From Spirochaetota bacterium (GTDB lineage: Bacteria > Spirochaetota > Spirochaetia > Treponematales > Rectinemataceae), in contig JAJUIB010000009.1 of the NCBI GenBank assembly GCA_029265615.1, positions 44,813 to 108,812 of the forward strand: 64,000 bases of DNA, written 5' to 3'. The notes below the pieces were generated by a model, which saw nothing but the letters and a program-made list of their open reading frames with translations, searched no databases and had not been told where the DNA came from. The position numbers and the translations under genes are program-made. Below are positions 62,671 through 64,000 of the stretch, in pieces (the first letter of the stretch is position 1; each line of letters begins with the position of its first letter).

Positions 62671-63084
62671 ATGCGCGTCGCCGTCGTCGCTATCCCGGCG
62701 AAGAGGGAAAAGAAGCTCTCATCCATTGCCTCAGCTCTTGCACGGGGCTTCGAAACCGCGGGGCATCGGGTCGAGGTGCTTGATCCCGCCGGTGCGGTGC
62801 ACCGGCTCGCAGGCTATGACTACATTGCGATCGGAACGGAGAGCATAGGCTTTTCAGGGAGCGTTCCCGCCCGCCTCGCCGAGATTCTTGCCCAAGCGCG
62901 CGGACTTGCCGGCCGACGTTCGATGGCCTTTGTTGCGACATCCGGCCTCAGATCCGCGCGGACCCTGTCGCGGCTCATGACCGCGATGGAGGCCGAGGGA
63001 ATGTATGTGAACTACGCCGAACTCCTTGCCAGTCCTGAAGCGGCTCTGGTCGCGGCCGCCTCGGCTCCGGTTGAGCGGAACTGA
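62671..63084 (+). CDS. Flavodoxin-like fold protein, unknown function
   Basis: A 137-residue protein. 'VAVVAIPAKREKKLSSIASA' then 'LARGFETAGHRVEVLDPA' is the first beta-alpha-beta of a flavodoxin-like domain, and 'YDYIAIGTESIGFSGSVPAR', 'MAFVATSGLRSARTLSRLM' the following strands. The phosphate loop lacks the usual S/T-x-T-G-N-T signature, so FMN binding is doubtful. GGAGG lies upstream. It sits between the USP and DnaJ-domain genes in the same operon. Confidence 0.6.
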   Translation: MRVAVVAIPAKREKKLSSIASALARGFETAGHRVEVLDPAGAVHRLAGYDYIAIGTESIGFSGSVPARLAEILAQARGLAGRRSMAFVATSGLRSARTLSRLMTAMEAEGMYVNYAELLASPEAALVAAASAPVERN

Positions 63085-63089
63085 GCGGC

Positions 63090-63944
63090 GTGGACGGCTA
63101 TTATGAGCTCCTCGGCGTTTCTCCCGAGGCAAGCACTAAGGATGTAAAGAGCGCCTTTCGTCGGCAGGCGAAAAAAATCCATCCCGACACCGCAGGCTCT
63201 GGTCGGGCAGAGGAAGGCATGCGCTCGCGCGAGGCGGCCATGCGTCGCCTTCTCGAAGCCTACCGGGTGCTTTCCGATCCCGAGAAACGGCGTGCCTACG
63301 ATCGATCGCTCCGGAAAAAAGCTGCTGAGCTCGGCGGTTTCGACTATCGCGTGTTTTTGAAAGGGCGGTCGGACGATCCGGAGAGCCAGGCAAAACTCAT
63401 CGTCTACGACCTTCTCCATGGTCTTGAGGACGAGGCGCTAGAAGTGTACGAGCGCTCAAAGTCCTTTGCGGATTTTCGCCTTGAGCGCTACCTTGAGCGC
63501 GGTGAAGCGATGGACGCCGAATTCTGCCTTGCCGAGGAATACGAGAAACGGGAACGCTGGCTCAAGGCGTATGCGCTTTACAAGCGGCTCATTGTCATGG
63601 AGCTTGAACGCCCCTGGTTTCGGTACTTTTTTGACGTTGTGGCACTGCGCTTCCGCACTCTGCTTTTGCAAAAGATGCCCAAGTATCTCGATGAGGAGGA
63701 TTACGTCGATCGCCTTGAAGAGGCGGCGGGGCTTGGGCTAGCTCGCCGTGATACAGCTCAGTTTTTTAGGAAAAAAGCAGAGGTTCATCTTCGTCGTGGC
63801 GAGGTGGCGGAGGCGGTGGCGTCTTTGTGTAGGGCCACGGAGCTTGAGCCGAAACTTGCTGGGTTAGCCGCATTAAAAAAGAGGCTTCCTGGTAGTGTTA
63901 CGAAGCTTGTGAACCGCAATCAGGACGAAACGCCCGAGACGTAG
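63090..63944 (+). CDS. J-domain protein
   Basis: A 284-residue protein with a GTG start. Residues 2-70 are a complete J domain: 'GYYELLGVSPEASTKDVKSA', the HPD motif in 'KKIHPDTAGSG', and 'RVLSDPEKRRAYDRSL'. It should stimulate a DnaK-type chaperone. The rest has helical repeats resembling TPR units (AEYEKRERWLKAYALYKRLI, then 'VAEAVASLCRATELEPKLAG'), without the zinc finger or C-terminal domain of DnaJ, so it is a specialised co-chaperone. It follows the flavodoxin-like gene by 5 bp. Confidence 0.85.
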   Translation: MDGYYELLGVSPEASTKDVKSAFRRQAKKIHPDTAGSGRAEEGMRSREAAMRRLLEAYRVLSDPEKRRAYDRSLRKKAAELGGFDYRVFLKGRSDDPESQAKLIVYDLLHGLEDEALEVYERSKSFADFRLERYLERGEAMDAEFCLAEEYEKRERWLKAYALYKRLIVMELERPWFRYFFDVVALRFRTLLLQKMPKYLDEEDYVDRLEEAAGLGLARRDTAQFFRKKAEVHLRRGEVAEAVASLCRATELEPKLAGLAALKKRLPGSVTKLVNRNQDETPET

Positions 63945-63977
63945 CTCCTTATGCGAGGCCTTCCCTCGCGTAAGGAG
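63945..63977 (+). promoter_or_regulatory. Hairpin that pairs with the ribosome-binding site of the next gene
   Basis: CTCCTTATGCGAGG (63945-63958) pairs with CCTCGCGTAAGGAG (63964-63977) over 14 positions with one wobble and a 5-nt loop. The 3' arm contains most of the Shine-Dalgarno TAAGGAGG (63971-63978) of the gene starting at 63983, so the site would be closed when folded. It begins directly after the J-domain gene stop. Confidence 0.65.
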
Positions 63978-63982
63978 GCACG

Positions 63983-64000
63983 ATGCCGCGTTTCCCCTTC
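63983..64000 (+). CDS. Start of a truncated gene (product unknown)
   Basis: An ATG at 63983 lies five bases after TAAGGAGG and reads MPRFPF to the window edge. Six codons are too few to identify it. The strong ribosome-binding site and its sequestration by the preceding hairpin are the evidence that it is a gene. Confidence 0.5.

Overview
This window is chromosomal DNA from a high-GC (roughly 63-66%, estimated by eye) bacterium that I place in the Spirochaetota, most likely near Treponema. The evidence is an archaeal/V-type ATPase operon, paired MptE-like (DUF115) proteins, lipoproteins with relaxed lipoboxes, a RarA fusion protein, and a secG/tpiA/pgk/V-ATPase neighbourhood that, from memory, resembles Treponema pallidum. 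The placement is inference: there is no rRNA gene here and I could not run a search. I found no tRNA or rRNA gene, insertion sequence, prophage or CRISPR array.

Layout. 1-2.5 kb: a peptide-type substrate-binding protein (cut by the window edge) and a secreted protein. 2.5-2.95 kb: an AT-rich spacer holding a candidate small RNA. 2.95-5.9 kb: a carrier, an FGGY sugar kinase and a MerR regulator. 6-10.6 kb: a complete BMP-family nucleoside ABC importer. 10.7-13.95 kb: an Rrf2 regulator, IscS/NifS, NifU and an iron-sulfur-less MutY-like glycosylase. 14-17.7 kb: DacA-type carboxypeptidase, AsnS, a TM2 protein and a NUDIX hydrolase. 17.7-32 kb: envelope proteins, DUF445, FolC, a HAD phosphatase, a LarA-like racemase, a RarA fusion and an HExxH lipoprotein. 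32-38.9 kb: a four-gene minus-strand unit with two MptE-like proteins, a GAF-like protein and a very acidic 790-residue protein. 39-43 kb: FtsB-like protein, a CsgG-like secreted protein and a class A PBP. 43-46 kb: gapA and pgk behind a near-consensus promoter and a structured leader. 46-50.6 kb: a nucleotide cyclase, two secreted proteins and a flavoprotein reductase. 50.7-52.3 kb: a TetR regulator and tpiA. 52.3-64 kb: a probable long operon secG, ptsN, V-ATPase G-C-I-K-F-E-A-B-D, then universal stress, flavodoxin-like and DnaJ-domain genes.

Working together: central glycolysis (gapA, pgk, tpiA) and ion-driven energetics (V-ATPase) sit close to each other. Nucleoside and peptide import suggest a scavenging heterotroph. 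The ISC-type cluster assembly unit and the fumarate-reductase-like flavoprotein suit an anaerobe. Peptidoglycan genes (PBP1A, DacA, FtsB) are scattered between envelope proteins of unknown role.

The least-explained parts are the DUF115/acidic-protein unit, the RarA fusion, the HExxH lipoprotein, the leader of gapA, a perfect 12-bp TetR-type operator, and a hairpin that pairs over the ribosome-binding site of the last, truncated gene.
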